This document shows, in pieces, positions 22,135-33,575 of a stretch of DNA of 64,000 nucleotides. The translations under genes and the position numbers were made by a program. This DNA comes from Leptodactylus fallax (Eukaryota > Chordata > Amphibia > Anura > Leptodactylidae). The stretch spans positions 1,116,001 to 1,180,000 of the forward strand of contig CAMRHE010000054.1 in NCBI GenBank assembly GCA_947044405.1. The letters run 5' to 3'. Numbering within the stretch: position 1 is the first letter of the stretch; each line of letters starts with the position of its first letter. The notes beneath the pieces are model-generated. The model had not been told where the DNA came from. It saw nothing but the letters and a program-made list of their open reading frames with translations, and did not search any database.

Positions 22135-23741
22135 CAGCAATGAAAAAGTTTGGGCACCCCTATTAATCTTAATCATTTTAGTCTAAATATTTGGGTGTTT
22201 GCAACAGCCATTTCAATTTGATATATCTAATAACTGATGGACACAGTAATATTTCAGGATTGAAATGAGGTTTATTGTACTAACAGAAAATGTGCAATAT
22301 GCATTAAACCAAAATTTGACCGATGCAAAAATTTGGGTACCCTTATCATTTTATTGATTTGAATACTCCTAACTACTTTTACTGACTTACTGAAGCACAA
22401 AATTGGTTTTGTAACCTCACTGAGCTTTGAACTTCATAGCCAGGTGTATCCAATCATGAGAAAAGGTATTTAAGGTGGCCAATTGCAAGTTGTTCTCCTA
22501 TTTGAATCTCCTCTGAAGAGTGGCACATGGGCTCCTCAAAACAACTCCAAATGATCTGAAAACAAAGATTGTTCAACATAGTTGTTCAGGGGAAGGATAC
22601 AAAAAGTTGTCTCAGAGATTTAACCTGTCAGTTTCCACTGTGAGGAACATAGTAAGGAAATGGAAGACCACAGGGACAGTCTGTTAAGCCCAGAAGTGGC
22701 AGGCCAAGAAAAATATCAGAAAGGCAGAGAAGAAGAATGGTGAGAACAGTCAAGGACAATCCACAGACCACCCCAAAGAGCTGCAGCACATCTTGCTGCA
22801 GATGGTGCCACTGTGCACGGTCAACAATACAGCACACTTTGCACAAGGAGAAGCTGTATGGGAGAGTGATGCGAAAGAAGCCGTCTGAAAGCACGCCACA
22901 AACAGAGTCGCCTGAGGTATGCAAAAGCACATTTGGACAAGCCAGCCATTTTGGAAGAAGGTCCTGTGGACTGATGAAACAAAGATTGAGTTGTTTGGTC
23001 ATACAAAAGGCTTTATGCATGGCGTCAAAAAAACACAGCATTCCAAGAAAAACACTTGCTACCCACTGTAAAATTTGGTGGAGGTTCCACATGCTTTGGG
23101 GCTGTGTGGCCAATGCCGGCACCGGGAATCTTGTTAAAGTTGAGGGCGCATGGATTCAACTCAGTATCAGCAGATTCTTGAGAATAATGTACAAGAATCA
23201 GGACGAAGAAGTTACGCCGGGGATGGATATTCAGCAAGACAATGATCCAAAACACAGCCCAAATCTACCAGGCATTCATGCAGAGGAACAAACAAGTCTG
23301 GAATGGCCATCCCAGCCCCAGACCTGAATATCATTGAACATCTGTGGGATAATTTGAAGCGGGCTGCCATGCCGGCGACCATCAAACTAACTGAACTGGA
23401 ATTGTTTTGTAAAGAGGAATGGTCAAAAATACCTTCATCTAGGATCCAGGAACTGATTAAAAGCTACAGGAAGCGACTAGAGGCTGTTATTTTTGCAAAG
23501 GAGGATCTACTAAATATTAATGTCACTTCTGTTGAGGGCCCTTACTTTGCACCGGCAAATTTTGGTTTAATGCATATGCACATTTCTGTTAGTACAATAA
23601 ACCTCATTTCAATCCTGAAATATTACTGTGTCCATCAGTTATTAGATATATCAAATTGAAATGGCTGTTGCAAACACCCAAATATTTAGAACTAAAAATG
23701 ATTAAGATTAATAGGGGTGCCCAAACTTTTTCATATGACTG
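22135..23741 (+). mobile_element. Tc1-like element with ~180-bp inverted repeats
   Basis: Long inverted repeats begin 'gaaaaagtttgggcacccct' on the left and mirror it on the right; they match for about 180 bases with few changes. The outermost left bases have lost ~2 nt relative to the right end. TA follows the right end. The length (~1.6 kb) is normal for Tc1. It encloses the broken transposase gene at 22527-23659. Confidence 0.88.
22527..23659 (+). pseudogene. Tc1-like transposase, broken
   Basis: Fragments appear in the expected order but in shifting frames. First is an N-terminal helix-turn-helix ('LSQRFNLSVSTVRNIVRKWK'), then an AT-hook-like 'SGRPRK'. The first catalytic Asp is in 'VLWTDETKIELFGH' and the second in 'QQDNDPKHS'. 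The third acidic residue is in 'DLNIIEHLWDNLKRA', and the C-terminus includes 'EEWSKIPSSRIQELI'. At least three frameshifts and several stops separate them, so no active protein can be made. The last frame reads on into the right inverted repeat to 23659; the original stop was probably nearer 23530. Confidence 0.85.
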
Positions 23742-24479
23742 TAGATAAAGTGATGAAAACATAAAAAAAGATCTCTTGGCTCTAATAGGGAACAAAACAT
23801 GCTAGTCATAAAAGGGTTAATTTTCTTTTCACAACAAAACAACAAAGTTGGCTTTCAGAATGTGTTGCGATCAAAGTTAAAAAAATATATTTTACCCTTA
23901 TGTTATCAGAGACTGCTGTAGCGCTCATGGCAAAAGTCTGAATAGATGGTCCATTTACAAAATACAGTTTGCTGAAAAAAATCACTTGTCTTGTTAATTG
24001 TTAATAATAATAGTAATACTGTAATATAGATTTGCCCTTTTTTTGCCCTGAAGGTCAGTTAAGTCTGGTCACATCACATAACAGAGGCTATCTCTTAGAC
24101 CAATGCCCTAGTATTGAATTAAAAGAGCTCCATTGGAACAGTACATTAATATTTATATGTGATTAGCCTAATGATTGCCATAATCGGCACACAGTTCTGT
24201 ATCTTTAAGCCTTCACCTGATATACAGTAACTGTCCATTCCTGTTGCAGAAGTAAAAACATCAGCACCTAACCCTTTCAGGGAAAAAGGCTCCATGTGCA
24301 CATGCAAAAAAAAAAAAAGAAGAAAAATCCGTATCTGAAATTCTCAGTATAAAGTCTGATCCCCAAACCAGAAATGTCATGCAAATATCACATTATAATT
24401 GATATTGCATTTCTGTTGCACGCCTGGCATTTGTTGGCAGGTTTTTTTGTGTGTAAAATGTTGTGTGTTCTGATACATA
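23742..24479. other. AT-rich unassigned sequence
   Basis: No coding region or repeat boundary recognised. Confidence 0.45.
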
Positions 24480-25018
24480 TTGTATGATCTTATAGTTTTA
24501 AAAATATATATTATTTTATTATTAATAGTAGTATTATTATATTAAAAATATATTAATATATTGTTATTATTGTTATTATTCTTTTTCCAATATACTTTCT
24601 GTATCAATTCCTCATGGTTTTCTAGGTCACTGATTGCTGTCATTCTCTGTCATTCTTCCAGTAGATTATAATCAGTCCATGGTCATGTGATGGTTACACA
24701 GGTGCACAGCTCGTTACAAGTAAGATGTCTGATTACTGTGCTGTGACTATACCGAGCTGTGCATCTGTGTGTACATCACATGACTATGGACTGTATATCA
24801 CATGACCTTGGACTGTATATCACATGACCATGGACCATATATGACACATGATCATGGACAGATTTTTATCCACTCGAAGTAAACAAAGAATGAATAACAG
24901 CAGGCAGACATCTAGAAAACCATAAAGAATTGATACAGAAAGTATGTTGGAAAATTGCATAACTTTTTATTATACAAACAATAACATGTATTTGCTGAAA
25001 CTGGACAACCCCTTTCCC
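24480..25018. repeat. Foldback repeat with short internal tandem
   Basis: Inverted arms at 24589-24626 and 24912-24951 ('atactttctgtatcaattc' against 'gaattgatacagaaagtat'). Inside, about three ~22-base units of 'ggactgtatatcacatgacc' type lie at 24785-24850. A related, half-sized copy is at 33340-33575. Its right side ends 'aaactggacaacccctttcc'. Confidence 0.65.
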
Positions 25019-25155
25019 TGCATATCATGACATATTAACAAAAGCCTTGAAAGGCTGCAATTCCCTCTCCCCTAGTGGATGGTCACATGCAGACACAAAT
25101 AGGATGATTAGCATATCATTTTGCAATAACTTGTCAAAAACCATGGTTTGTTTAG

Positions 25156-25523
25156 AAAGGGAGTCTGTCAGCAGTAAATTGGTTATAAACCTAATCACAG
25201 TACTTTGTAGAGATGATTCTACAATTTCCAATTATACCTCTGTTATTGAGCTTTAGAGCCCCATTTTCATGTAAATTTGTATTTTATTCATAAGCAAATG
25301 AGGGGGAGTGCTTTGAGTGCTTGCCTAAGCTTAACAGGTCTTTTGTCTCAGCTCTAGGTGCACTTTTACCTTTTTTCCATGAATAATTAATAAAACAGCA
25401 ATTTTCATAAAAAATGGAGCTCCAAAGCTGAATAACAGTGCATATATGGAAACTGTAGAATCGCCTCTATAAGGTACTATGGTTATCTTAATGATCTATT
25501 TACTGCTGACAGACTCCCTTTAA
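25156..25523. mobile_element. Foldback MITE 'gggagtctgtcagcag'
   Basis: The left end 'aagggagtctgtcagcagta' is matched inverted by the right end 'tactgctgacagactccctt'. Further inverted blocks occur inside. There is no coding capacity. Confidence 0.8.
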
Positions 25524-26955
25524 CTTGTGAAACTCATATCTGGCCATGTCCAGCTGAGAGGACAGGTTAGGGTGGACATATCTGTACATTTTTCTAATCT
25601 AAACACCTAGCACATAATGTATGATAATGCCTCCAAGCCCTGCACGATCATGCACAACTTCACACTATTTTACATCAAAGTGTAATGTTTTGTTTAAAAA
25701 TGTATAAATGTTCAAGTTTTTAGCTGAAAGTTTGATCCAAGCTTGAAATGTACAATATCTTCTAAAATAAACATTCCCAATGTGCAAAGTTCATACATGT
25801 CACTTAAGTCTCCTGTAGACCTGCACACAAGTATCTTCACATACATAACAAAACCAAATAAACAAAAAATTTCTGTGATCTAGATATCGTTCAAAGACAT
25901 AGTTTTACTAGGGGCCCAGGGGTTACTCTCAAGATACTAAGTCTGGATAAGCTTCTTTAATCTCCTTCCTGATTTCTTTTGATGGCTGGCAGTCTATGCA
26001 TTGTAAATTTATTAACCTTTGCCCTCTGGTGAGCTGGTATACAGTGTTTCACTGTCAAGGAGGAGGAAATTAACCTTTTCATGGCAAGAAAATAGCAGTT
26101 GCTCAGCAACATATGGTCAAGGAGGGATTCTGCATTGGAGGCAGTGGCACAACAGGGGGCCTACTTTCTATGTGAGGTGCAATGACAGGGGATAGGATTG
26201 ATGGGTACCTTGTGTGCACAGATATGTTGTGAACAAGTCTTCATAGCAGTCTGGGCCCAGATAAAGAAGGAAAGGGAAATGCCAATGCTACTAAAAATGT
26301 ATGGATGAGACACAGCTGATGGTTGCGAGTAGTTGAGTAGGGAGGCCCAAGCTGAACTTTTGCACCAAGGTCCACAAGCCTTTATTTACATCCCTGGCTG
26401 TCAAGTTGAAAGGGGCTAAAGTTGTACTCCCAGAATTGTGCTATGAATGATAACAGTAACTTTGTATAGCTGCAAATATGGAAAACAGAAAAACATTGAT
26501 AGTCATACCTATTCTCTTATATTTTGCTGTTTTTGTTGCCTCCCCCCCCCCCCCCCTCTTGTCTATACATTACATTACTTACTTTGTACAGCCCAGGGTT
26601 ATATAATGTATTGCAGTCATACATATAACATATAGTCCAAATGCAACATTTATAACAGGACCTACCATTTGCCATTCAGAATACCTTTGGGTTCTTTCAG
26701 GCACCAGGATTGAGCAATGCTGCTACCCCTGTATCCCCTATAGCTACATCCTGATGACTGTTCACAGCTTCATTCAAAATTTTACAAGCTTTACCTGAAA
26801 TCACCCAGCATTCCATGCTGCTTCAATGTATGCACATAGCTTCTTTAGCACTATACATTAATTGGACTGTCCTATTTAGAGATAGGTGAAGCTCTGAAAG
26901 CTTGTTTAGTTTCAGGTTAGGGTGGTTCAGCCCAAACATTTAGGGTCAAATGCTT
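25524..26955. other. Unassigned sequence
   Basis: No gene or transposon boundary recognised. A run of 15 C bases lies at 26542-26556. Confidence 0.45.
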
Positions 26956-26975
26956 TCTTCACAAACAATCAATCA

Positions 26976-27268
26976 ATTTACTCACCTTTCTCACCTCTCC
27001 AGGAATCCTCGTTGCATCCAGTGATTCCACATAGTCCTCCTCTAGCTTCACACACACCAGGGTCACGGCTGAAGTATGTGTTTCACATGCAGCCAATGTC
27101 ATGATGCTTGCATTAAAGTGCCATAATGTTGGTGCACCCCATGTGACCCAAGGGTGTGAGGAAGCTCAGGAGAGGTGTTGGAAGGTGAGTTTAACTGATT
27201 TTTATGCTTCCCTGTGCCACCACTTATTATACTCTGGGGTCTGAACAGACCCCAGAGTATAATAGTAG
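26976..27268. repeat. Palindromic module, copy C
   Basis: The left arm 'tactcacctttctcacctct' is matched inverted by the right arm around 'ggagaggtgttggaaggtg'. The right arm carries AAG|GTGAGTT at 27182-27190. The right terminal hairpin of 'ttatactctggggtctg' type is present (27224-27264). The left hairpin is missing. No minisatellite is attached. Confidence 0.7.
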
Positions 27269-27680
27269 TTTGTGGATGACAAACCTCCAGTCGAACCCAA
27301 AACTTTTAAACAATTTGGGACGAATTAGGTTCATTACAAACAAGTTTTCTTATTTTGAGTTCCACTGCATTATAGGATCTCATCTCCTTTCATGCTTGTT
27401 GACTGTTTCCAGTCTAAATAGAACTGTGCAAAACATTCAGGCTGGAACACAGGATTAGCATGATAAAGATAGATAGGCTATTTTTGTGTAAATCATATTT
27501 TACTGTATGTTGTGAATTGGGGAACAAAGCTAAGCATAATTTTTATAAGAACTGAAGCAAAATCAAGTATGCAATTTGTGCACTCTAAGCCACTATAAAG
27601 TCTATATTGTACATATGTCAGAGATGCTATTTATTCAAAGCACTAAATCCAGAGAAAATGCTGTTGGATCCTCTCAAGCT
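27269..27680. other. Unassigned sequence
   Basis: No feature recognised. Confidence 0.4.
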
Positions 27681-27995
27681 TTAACACTAGAAGTCCCAGA
27701 AATTTCGAGCTCCCCCTTCAAGTCCTGAAAGAGGGTCAAATGACCCTTAGTCCAAACTGACAACTCTGATGGCTCCAATTAGCATTTCCTTTCATTTGTA
27801 AATGTGGCCATTGTCTGAGGAATCTGCAGGGGGGAATTGTGTTGATCCACCTCAGGTCTTGTAAGAGAGTGTAAAGAAAAGAATGTAAGCTGCTCCTGAG
27901 TGTCTGCCCACCCCCCAGCTGCATTGTTGTGCTGGGAATATTTGCTAACACCTTAGCAAATTTGCATGCAGCCTTTTGTGCTGTGGGGGATGTGA

Positions 27996-28874
27996 CTGCT
28001 TCTCAAAGTAGTCTGCGACTTGAAATCAAAGTACATCTGTAATGTCCTCCCATATCTTGGCAAGGACCCCAGTCGTCCCAGCGGGGAGAGACTGTCCGAA
28101 ACTGTAGTGATGAGGCTGATGGAATCATTCATGGACAAGGGCAGAACTGTAACCACGAACAATTTCTTTACATCATTGTCACTTGCACAATGACTGCTTA
28201 GCCGGAAAACCACTATCCTCGGCACAGTCAACAAGAGTCGCCGGGAAATTCCTCAATCCGCTAGACAGATGGACCGCACTGAATTCACCACTCAGGTGTT
28301 TTCAACCACTGATGCCACACTGACAGTGTATGCACCCAAACGAAAGAAGGCCGTCTACATTCTCAGCAGCATGCACAGCGTGGTTGAGACTGAGGATACC
28401 AACAAAAGGAAGCCAAACACGGTCACACAATACAACCACACAAAGTGCGGTGTGGATGTAATGGACCAAATGGTGCGGGAGTACAGCCTGCATGCAGGAA
28501 CACGGAGATGGCCATTCGCCGTGTTCTACAACATGATTGACATGGCAGCACTGAATGCTCATGTTCTTTATCAGGCATGCACTGGGGTGCAGGAGAGACG
28601 GGTGGACTTCCTGGTTGAGCTTGCAAAAGAGTTAGGTGGCTCTCATGTGACTGAAAAGAAGGCACGCAAGGAGAAACTCCTTCGGCAACAACCTTCCACA
28701 CCCAGCCCTGGCAAAAGGGCGAAGTGTCAGGTCAACCATCGATGCACGAACAATTGTGCAACTGAGAGATGTGTTTACTGCTACAAATACACGTGTGGCA
28801 AATGTACCAGGGACATACCCAGGCAGTGCCAGGTATGTTCCGACAGTGCAGACAGACTGCTGAGTGAGTGCTGA
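27996..28874 (+). pseudogene. piggyBac-like transposase, C-terminal half
   Basis: piggyBac transposases cut and paste DNA at TTAA sites with a DDD triad. One frame, interrupted by a single TGA at 28191-28193, encodes 'SKYICNVLPYLGKDPSRP', 'TVTTNNFFTSLSLA', 'KTTILGTVNKSRREIP', 'KCGVDVMDQM' (third catalytic Asp) and 'RRWPFAVFYNMIDMAALNA'. It ends with a Cys-rich zinc-binding C-terminus (eleven Cys at roughly 28717-28852). The position normally holding the second Asp (T.DN.F) is Asn, codon AAC at 28158-28160. The TGA replaces a position usually Arg or Lys, consistent with CGA to TGA decay. The first Asp and the N-terminal half are deleted. Family identity is firm; activity is excluded. Confidence 0.9.
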
Positions 28875-29069
28875 AATGCTAGTCACACAAGAAGGACATG
28901 CCACTCACACACACACACGCAGCCCCCCCACAGCAGCCTATTGTAAATATGTGTGGAATTGTTTTATTCCTTGTATTTTTTTTTATTATTTTCATAACAA
29001 AAATAAAAAGCATAGAAACAAATAACAGTTGTTCTTTTGTATATTTACATTTTTGTATATTTAGATTCA

Positions 29070-29366
29070 AGTCAATGGGTGCAGAAAAAAAAAAAAAAAT
29101 CGCAAAAAAAATCACAGCTACTTGCGATATTTTTGTGATCTGTCCCATTGGTCATATAGATCACTCCTCTGGGATTTTTTCGCACGAAAAAAATCGCCCA
29201 AAAAAAAAAAAATCGCAGGAAAATCGCACCTATGAAAAAAATCACACGAAAAAAAAATCGCAGGTGTGCTTGGTGCCATTGAAATACATTGGCAAATCGC
29301 AGAAAAAAATTGCATCTCATTGCGATGCGATTTTCGCGCAATTTTTTTTCGCTAGTGTGCTTGAGG
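29070..29366. repeat. A-rich 'atcgca' foldback remnant
   Basis: Repeated 'aaaaaaatcgc' motifs occur in both orientations ('gcgatgcgattttcgcg' near the right end). It probably comes from a MITE inserted in the piggyBac-like element's 3' part. Open frames across it are low-complexity artefacts. Confidence 0.5.
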
Positions 29367-29497
29367 CCTTAGACCAGGGTCGGCAACCTATGGCACGCGT
29401 GCCACTCTTGGCACGCGAGGCTTATTCCCCTGGCACGGCAGCGGACTCCTCACCCAGCAGTTTCGATCGGACCAAACACGGCCGAAACGAAACTGCT

Positions 29498-29600
29498 ATT
29501 ATTATACTGTGGGGTCTCTTCAGACCCCCGAGTATAATAAGCGGAGCCCCCGGGGAGATGATGAAACATAAAAAACAATGTACTCACTATTCCACGCTCC
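29498..29600. repeat. Palindromic module, copy D (left half only)
   Basis: The hairpin at 29498-29540 ('attattatactgtggggtc' type) is followed by 'gatgaaacataaaaaacaat' and a left arm 'gtactcac', as in copies B and H. The right half is absent; the minisatellite follows about 35 bases later. Confidence 0.75.
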
Positions 29601-29634
29601 GCAGCCGCTCTGTACTCTTCGGGCGCTTCTGCCT

Positions 29635-30760
29635 GCAGGGGCCACTATAGAGCATAATACCGTGTGCAGGGACCACTATGGGACATATACCGTGTGCAGG
29701 GGCCACTATGGGACATATACCGTGTGCAGGGGCCACTATGGGACATATACCGTGTGCAGGGGCCACTATGGGACATATACCGTGTGCAGGGGCCACTATG
29801 GGACATATACCGTGTGCAGGGGCCACTATGGGACATATACCATGTGCAGGGGCCACTATGGGACATATACCGTGTGCAGGGGCCACTATGGAGCATAATA
29901 CCGTGTGCAGGGGCCACTATAGAGCATAATACCGTGTGCAGGGACCACTATGGGACATATACCGTGTGCAGGGGCCACTATGGAGCATAATACCGTGTGC
30001 AGGGACCACTATGGGACATATACCGTGTGCAGGGGCCACTATGGAGCATAATACCATGTGCAGGGGCCACTATGGAGCATAATACCATGTGCAGGGGCCG
30101 CTATGGGACATATACCGTGTGAGGGGGCCGCTATGGGACAAATACTGTGTGCAGGGGCAGCTATGGGACAAATACCGTGTGTAGGGGCCGCTATGGGACA
30201 TAATACCGTGTGCAGGGGCCGCTATGGGACAAATACCGTGTGCAGAAGACGCTATGGGACATAATACCGTGTGCAGGGGCCACTATGGAGCATAATACCG
30301 TGTGCAGGGGCCGCTATGGGACAAATACTGTGTGCAGGGGCAGCTATGGGACAAATACTGTGTGTAGGGGCCGCTATGGGACATAATACCGTGTGCAGGG
30401 GCCGCTATGGGACAAATACCGTGTGCAGAGGCTGCTATGGGACATAATACCGTGTGCAGGGGCCACTATAGAGCATAATACCGTGTGCAGGGGCCGCTAT
30501 GGGACATATACCGTGTGCAGGGTCTGCTATGGGACATATACGGTGTGTAGGGGCCGTTATGGGACATATTGCTGTGTGCAGGGGCCGCTATGGGACAAAT
30601 ACTGTGTGCAGGGACTGCTATGGGACAAATACTGTGTGCAGAGGCAGCTATGGGACAAATGCCGTGTGCAGAGGCAGCTATGGGACATATACCATGTTGA
30701 AGGGGCCGCTATGGGACATAATACCGTGTGCAGGGACCACTATGGGACATTATTCTGTAT
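29635..30760. repeat. 30/31-bp minisatellite with higher-order structure
   Basis: About 36-37 head-to-tail units. Two main variants alternate: a 30-base form containing 'actatgggacatatacc' and a 31-base form containing 'actatggagcataatacc'. Seven nearly identical 30-base units run from 29696 to 29900. Further on, a six-unit block starting at 30126 is repeated 183 bases later at 30309. Because 30 is a multiple of three, the array is open in several frames on both strands; these frames are not genes. No unique spacers exist, so it is not a CRISPR array. Confidence 0.95.
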
Positions 30761-31566
30761 AACAGTGTGTTTTCTATATTAAGGATGTGTTTTTGCACAG
30801 AAAACTCCAGCTTTGTTTTTTTTTGTGCAAAAATGCACCAGTTTTACATTGAATGAAAAAGTTCCAAATATAGCTGCATCCAGATACATAGTGTGTATTC
30901 ACCATAAGGATGCCGCCATACGGGGCTCCTGGACACAATAAATTTACCACTAATTGGGGGCTGCACATGGACTTTCATTGCTTCTAATCAGAAAGTACAG
31001 GAGTGTCCCAGGAAATAGCAGTAAACGCATGTGTCCTAAAGCATCTGGTGGCAGCACTTCTGTGTTATGGTTTGTGGTATATGACTTTAGTTTAGGGGTC
31101 GTCAGACTTACAATTATTGACCGGCACTCCGAGTACCTCATCTTTGATTTTTTTATTAAAATCGGCACGCCGAACAAAAAAGGTTGCCTACCCCTGCCTT
31201 AGACAAATGCTTCTGGTTATTACTCACAGCTGTACCTTGCTCTAAAATTTCTAATTCTATTTAAAATATATAAAAAATGATTAATTGTTTCAGTGCTTTT
31301 TTGCTCAAATAAAACTAAACTTAATACAATATGTATAGTCTTTATATTATCAAATACAATAAACTGAATAGAACTAACTAGACACTAAATGGCTAAACTC
31401 AATGGAAAACAACAACCTCCTGTGGTGTGACAGTAATGGCCTTAATTACAGAACAAAAGACGGTGATTATAGGATGTTAGATAAAATCCTTCAGGTCATT
31501 CGACCCGTCTCTGGGTTCCAAAGGTAGAAATGTTAAATGACCCCTCTCTGGGACTTCTAGTGTTAA

Positions 31567-32240
31567 GAAAAATAGTAGAAAAAATATATGCCAATTCTTT
31601 CCATATACACAATTTCATATCTGCCTGTATTAACTACAAAATGTGCAACTAAGAAAATTGCCAAACAAACACCTTTCTTGAATAACCTGGAAAGTTTGAA
31701 ATATTCAAGTTGATGAAAATTGGAAATAACAATATTTTGCCCCCCCCCACCCTTCAAAAATATAACTTGCCACTAGACGCGGGTGTATGACACTAATGAT
31801 ATTCATGTGGGCTAAATCAATGCATCATTTTGTCATATATCTGGCAGTTTCATTTCTCACTCCTACAGTTATAGAATTTCACATATAGCACACGCTGTAA
31901 CAACATTGTAATGGCAAAATGCATCTATATGAAATAGTATTCGCTTTTTTGAGGTGGTAATTTCCAAGTGTCTTTAATGTGTTATTGTTAGTAAACCTTT
32001 GTATCATATTCACAATACAACAAATAAATGTGTACGGTAAGTAACAATAACTTAACATGCTAACATTGTAAGGGCTGTATGCTTGCTGTCAGGTGGAGAA
32101 CTATCACTTTTCATAGTTATATCTGTTTCTGGGACAGTTGGTTACCCCTAAGCTTTTCTAGAGTTCTGAATCACCTTATACAGCAAAATATCAGCAAGAA
32201 ATGAGTTGCTGACAAACTAGTCAGTGAAGCCATTCTGACA
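31567..32240. other. AT-rich unassigned sequence
   Basis: No gene or repeat boundary recognised. Confidence 0.45.
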
Positions 32241-32254
32241 GTTTTGAAATGCTG

Positions 32255-32700
32255 GTTATATACTATAGGTGGGGGCCCTAAGAAGCATTATACTGTGGTT
32301 GGGGGCACTAAGAAGCATTATAGTGTAGGTGGGACATTAGGGAGCATTATAATGTGGGTGGCGGCATTAAGGAGCATTTTAGTGTGTGTGTGTGTGGGGG
32401 GGGCAACCAACGTGGCATTATACTGTGTGGGGAGAGCAACTAACCTGGCATTACTGTGCAGCGAGTATGACTAACATGGCATTATACTTTGCGGGGGGTG
32501 ACTAATGTGGCATTATTCTGTATGCTTTGGTACTAGTTTGGCATTATACTGTGTGTGGGGAGCACTAAGGATCTTTAAACTGTGGGTGGGAGCATTAAGG
32601 AACATTATACTGTGGGTGGGGGCCCCTACACAGTAAAATGCCTCCTCACAGTATGCTCCTTAGTACCTCCCCAGAATAATACCTCATTAGTTTCCCCACA
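32255..32700. repeat. Degenerate minisatellite next to module copy E
   Basis: About ten worn units of 'aggagcattatactgtgggt' type, 35-40 bases each, with variable G runs. It is related in pattern to the ~31-bp arrays at 20.2 and 29.6 kb and especially to the worn array at 13.8-14.0 kb. Confidence 0.7.
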
Positions 32701-32904
32701 AATAATTAACATTGGTCTTCCACCAGCTGTCTCCAAGCCCTGATACTTTACACTTTACACTCCTGCTGTTTTCACAAGAGCACTCACGTGCGAAGGCAGC
32801 AGCGATTATTATCTATCCCATCTCCCATTAGTGTAGGAGATCAGAACTTGGGGGACAGCGGTCGGCGCATGAATGTTTCTCCTGGCGGCTGCCCATAATG
32901 GGTT

Positions 32905-33268
32905 CAGCCCCCCATGTATAATAAGTAGAGGTCAGGGGAAGATGAGGGAAAATAAAAAAACACTTATACTCACCTTGCCTCACCTCTCCTGGGCGTCTGG
33001 CAGTCCCCTGGTGTCCTCTTCATGTGCCTTCCGGCCTCCTTCTGACAATATGTGCACAGGTTTAACTAATGAGATCCTGGGGCATGTGACTTCAGACCGA
33101 GGCCAGAAGAGTCATGAAAGAAATACCGGAGACTGCTGGACACCTCAAATATGCCCAGGAGATGTGAGGCAAGGTGAGTATAAGAGGTTGTTATTTTCCA
33201 TCACCTCCCTTGGACCTCCACGTATTTTACTATGAGGTCTGATGAGACTCCAGAGTATAACAATAGCA
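32905..33268. repeat. Palindromic module, copy E
   Basis: The left arm 'acttatactcaccttgcctc' pairs with the right arm 'gaggcaaggtgagtataag'. The right arm has AAG|GTGAGTA at 33171-33180. The right terminal hairpin (33223-33265) is worn; only half of the left one is left ('gtataataagtag'). The core has lost the CRE-like motif. Confidence 0.7.
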
Positions 33269-33339
33269 CTTCTGTTTCTATCCAAACAACTTTGGTACGA
33301 AGCAAGCTAGCGTGCTGAACCTCATGAATATTTGTGAAT

Positions 33340-33575
33340 TAGCAGCTAGTAACAAAACTCAGGTCTGATTAACAAACTGTGACTGTAACAAGCTCTGCAC
33401 CTGTGTGTTCATCACGTGACCATGGACTGATTTTTATTAAAGTAAACAATGAATGACAGCAAGCAGAGATCTATAAAACCACGAAGAATTGATGTAGAAA
33501 GTATGCTGGAAATTTGTATAAATTTTCATTATACAAACAATAACATTCATTTGCTGAAACAGGACAACCTCTTTA
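33340..33575. repeat. Second copy of the 24.5-25.0 kb repeat (right half)
   Basis: Matches the right part of 24480-25018 over blocks such as 'gcacctgtgtgttcatcacg', 'aagaattgatgtagaaagta' and 'acaataacattcatttgctg', ending 'aaacaggacaacctctttaa'. Same orientation, no left arm. Confidence 0.7.

Larger units (their letters stand above)
29375..31196. mobile_element. Non-autonomous hAT element with 1.1-kb minisatellite
   Basis: The left end CAGGGTCGGCAACC and the right end (complement CAGGGGTAGGCAACC) form the inverted repeats. They are flanked by a perfect 8-bp duplication CCTTAGAC (29367-29374 and 31197-31204). 'GGCACGCGTGCC' just inside the left end and 'GGCACGC' inside the right are typical for this vertebrate hAT type. 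There is no transposase. It carries part of the palindromic module (copy D, 29498-29600) and a long minisatellite (29635-30760). It sits inside the piggyBac-like element and is therefore younger than it. Confidence 0.92.
27681..31566 (+). mobile_element. piggyBac-like element, internally deleted and split by a hAT
   Basis: TTAA at 27681-27684 is followed by CACTAGAAGTCCCAGA; the right end is TCTGGGACTTCTAGTG followed by TTAA at 31563-31566. A 16-bp perfect inverted repeat inside TTAA duplications is diagnostic of piggyBac-type elements. The C-terminal half of the transposase lies at 27996-28874. The N-terminal half is missing. Beyond the gene is an A-rich 'atcgca' region (29070-29366), then a hAT (29375-31196). 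Without the hAT the element is about 2.06 kb. Confidence 0.9.

Noticed and set aside
22628..23122. 164-codon minus-strand frame over the 22-kb Tc1 element
   Set aside because: It is the shadow of the plus-strand transposase pseudogene.
28898..29650. 250-codon plus-strand open frame after the piggyBac-like gene
   Set aside because: It crosses an A-rich MITE remnant and the left end of the hAT; the lysine-rich stretch is low complexity.
29635..30760. CRISPR-like array
   Set aside because: Units are contiguous and have no unique spacers. The genome is eukaryotic and the array lies inside a hAT.
29578..30782. Several overlapping long open frames on both strands with a 10-residue repeat
   Set aside because: They come from the 30-bp minisatellite, whose length is a multiple of three. 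No start context, domain or codon bias supports a protein.
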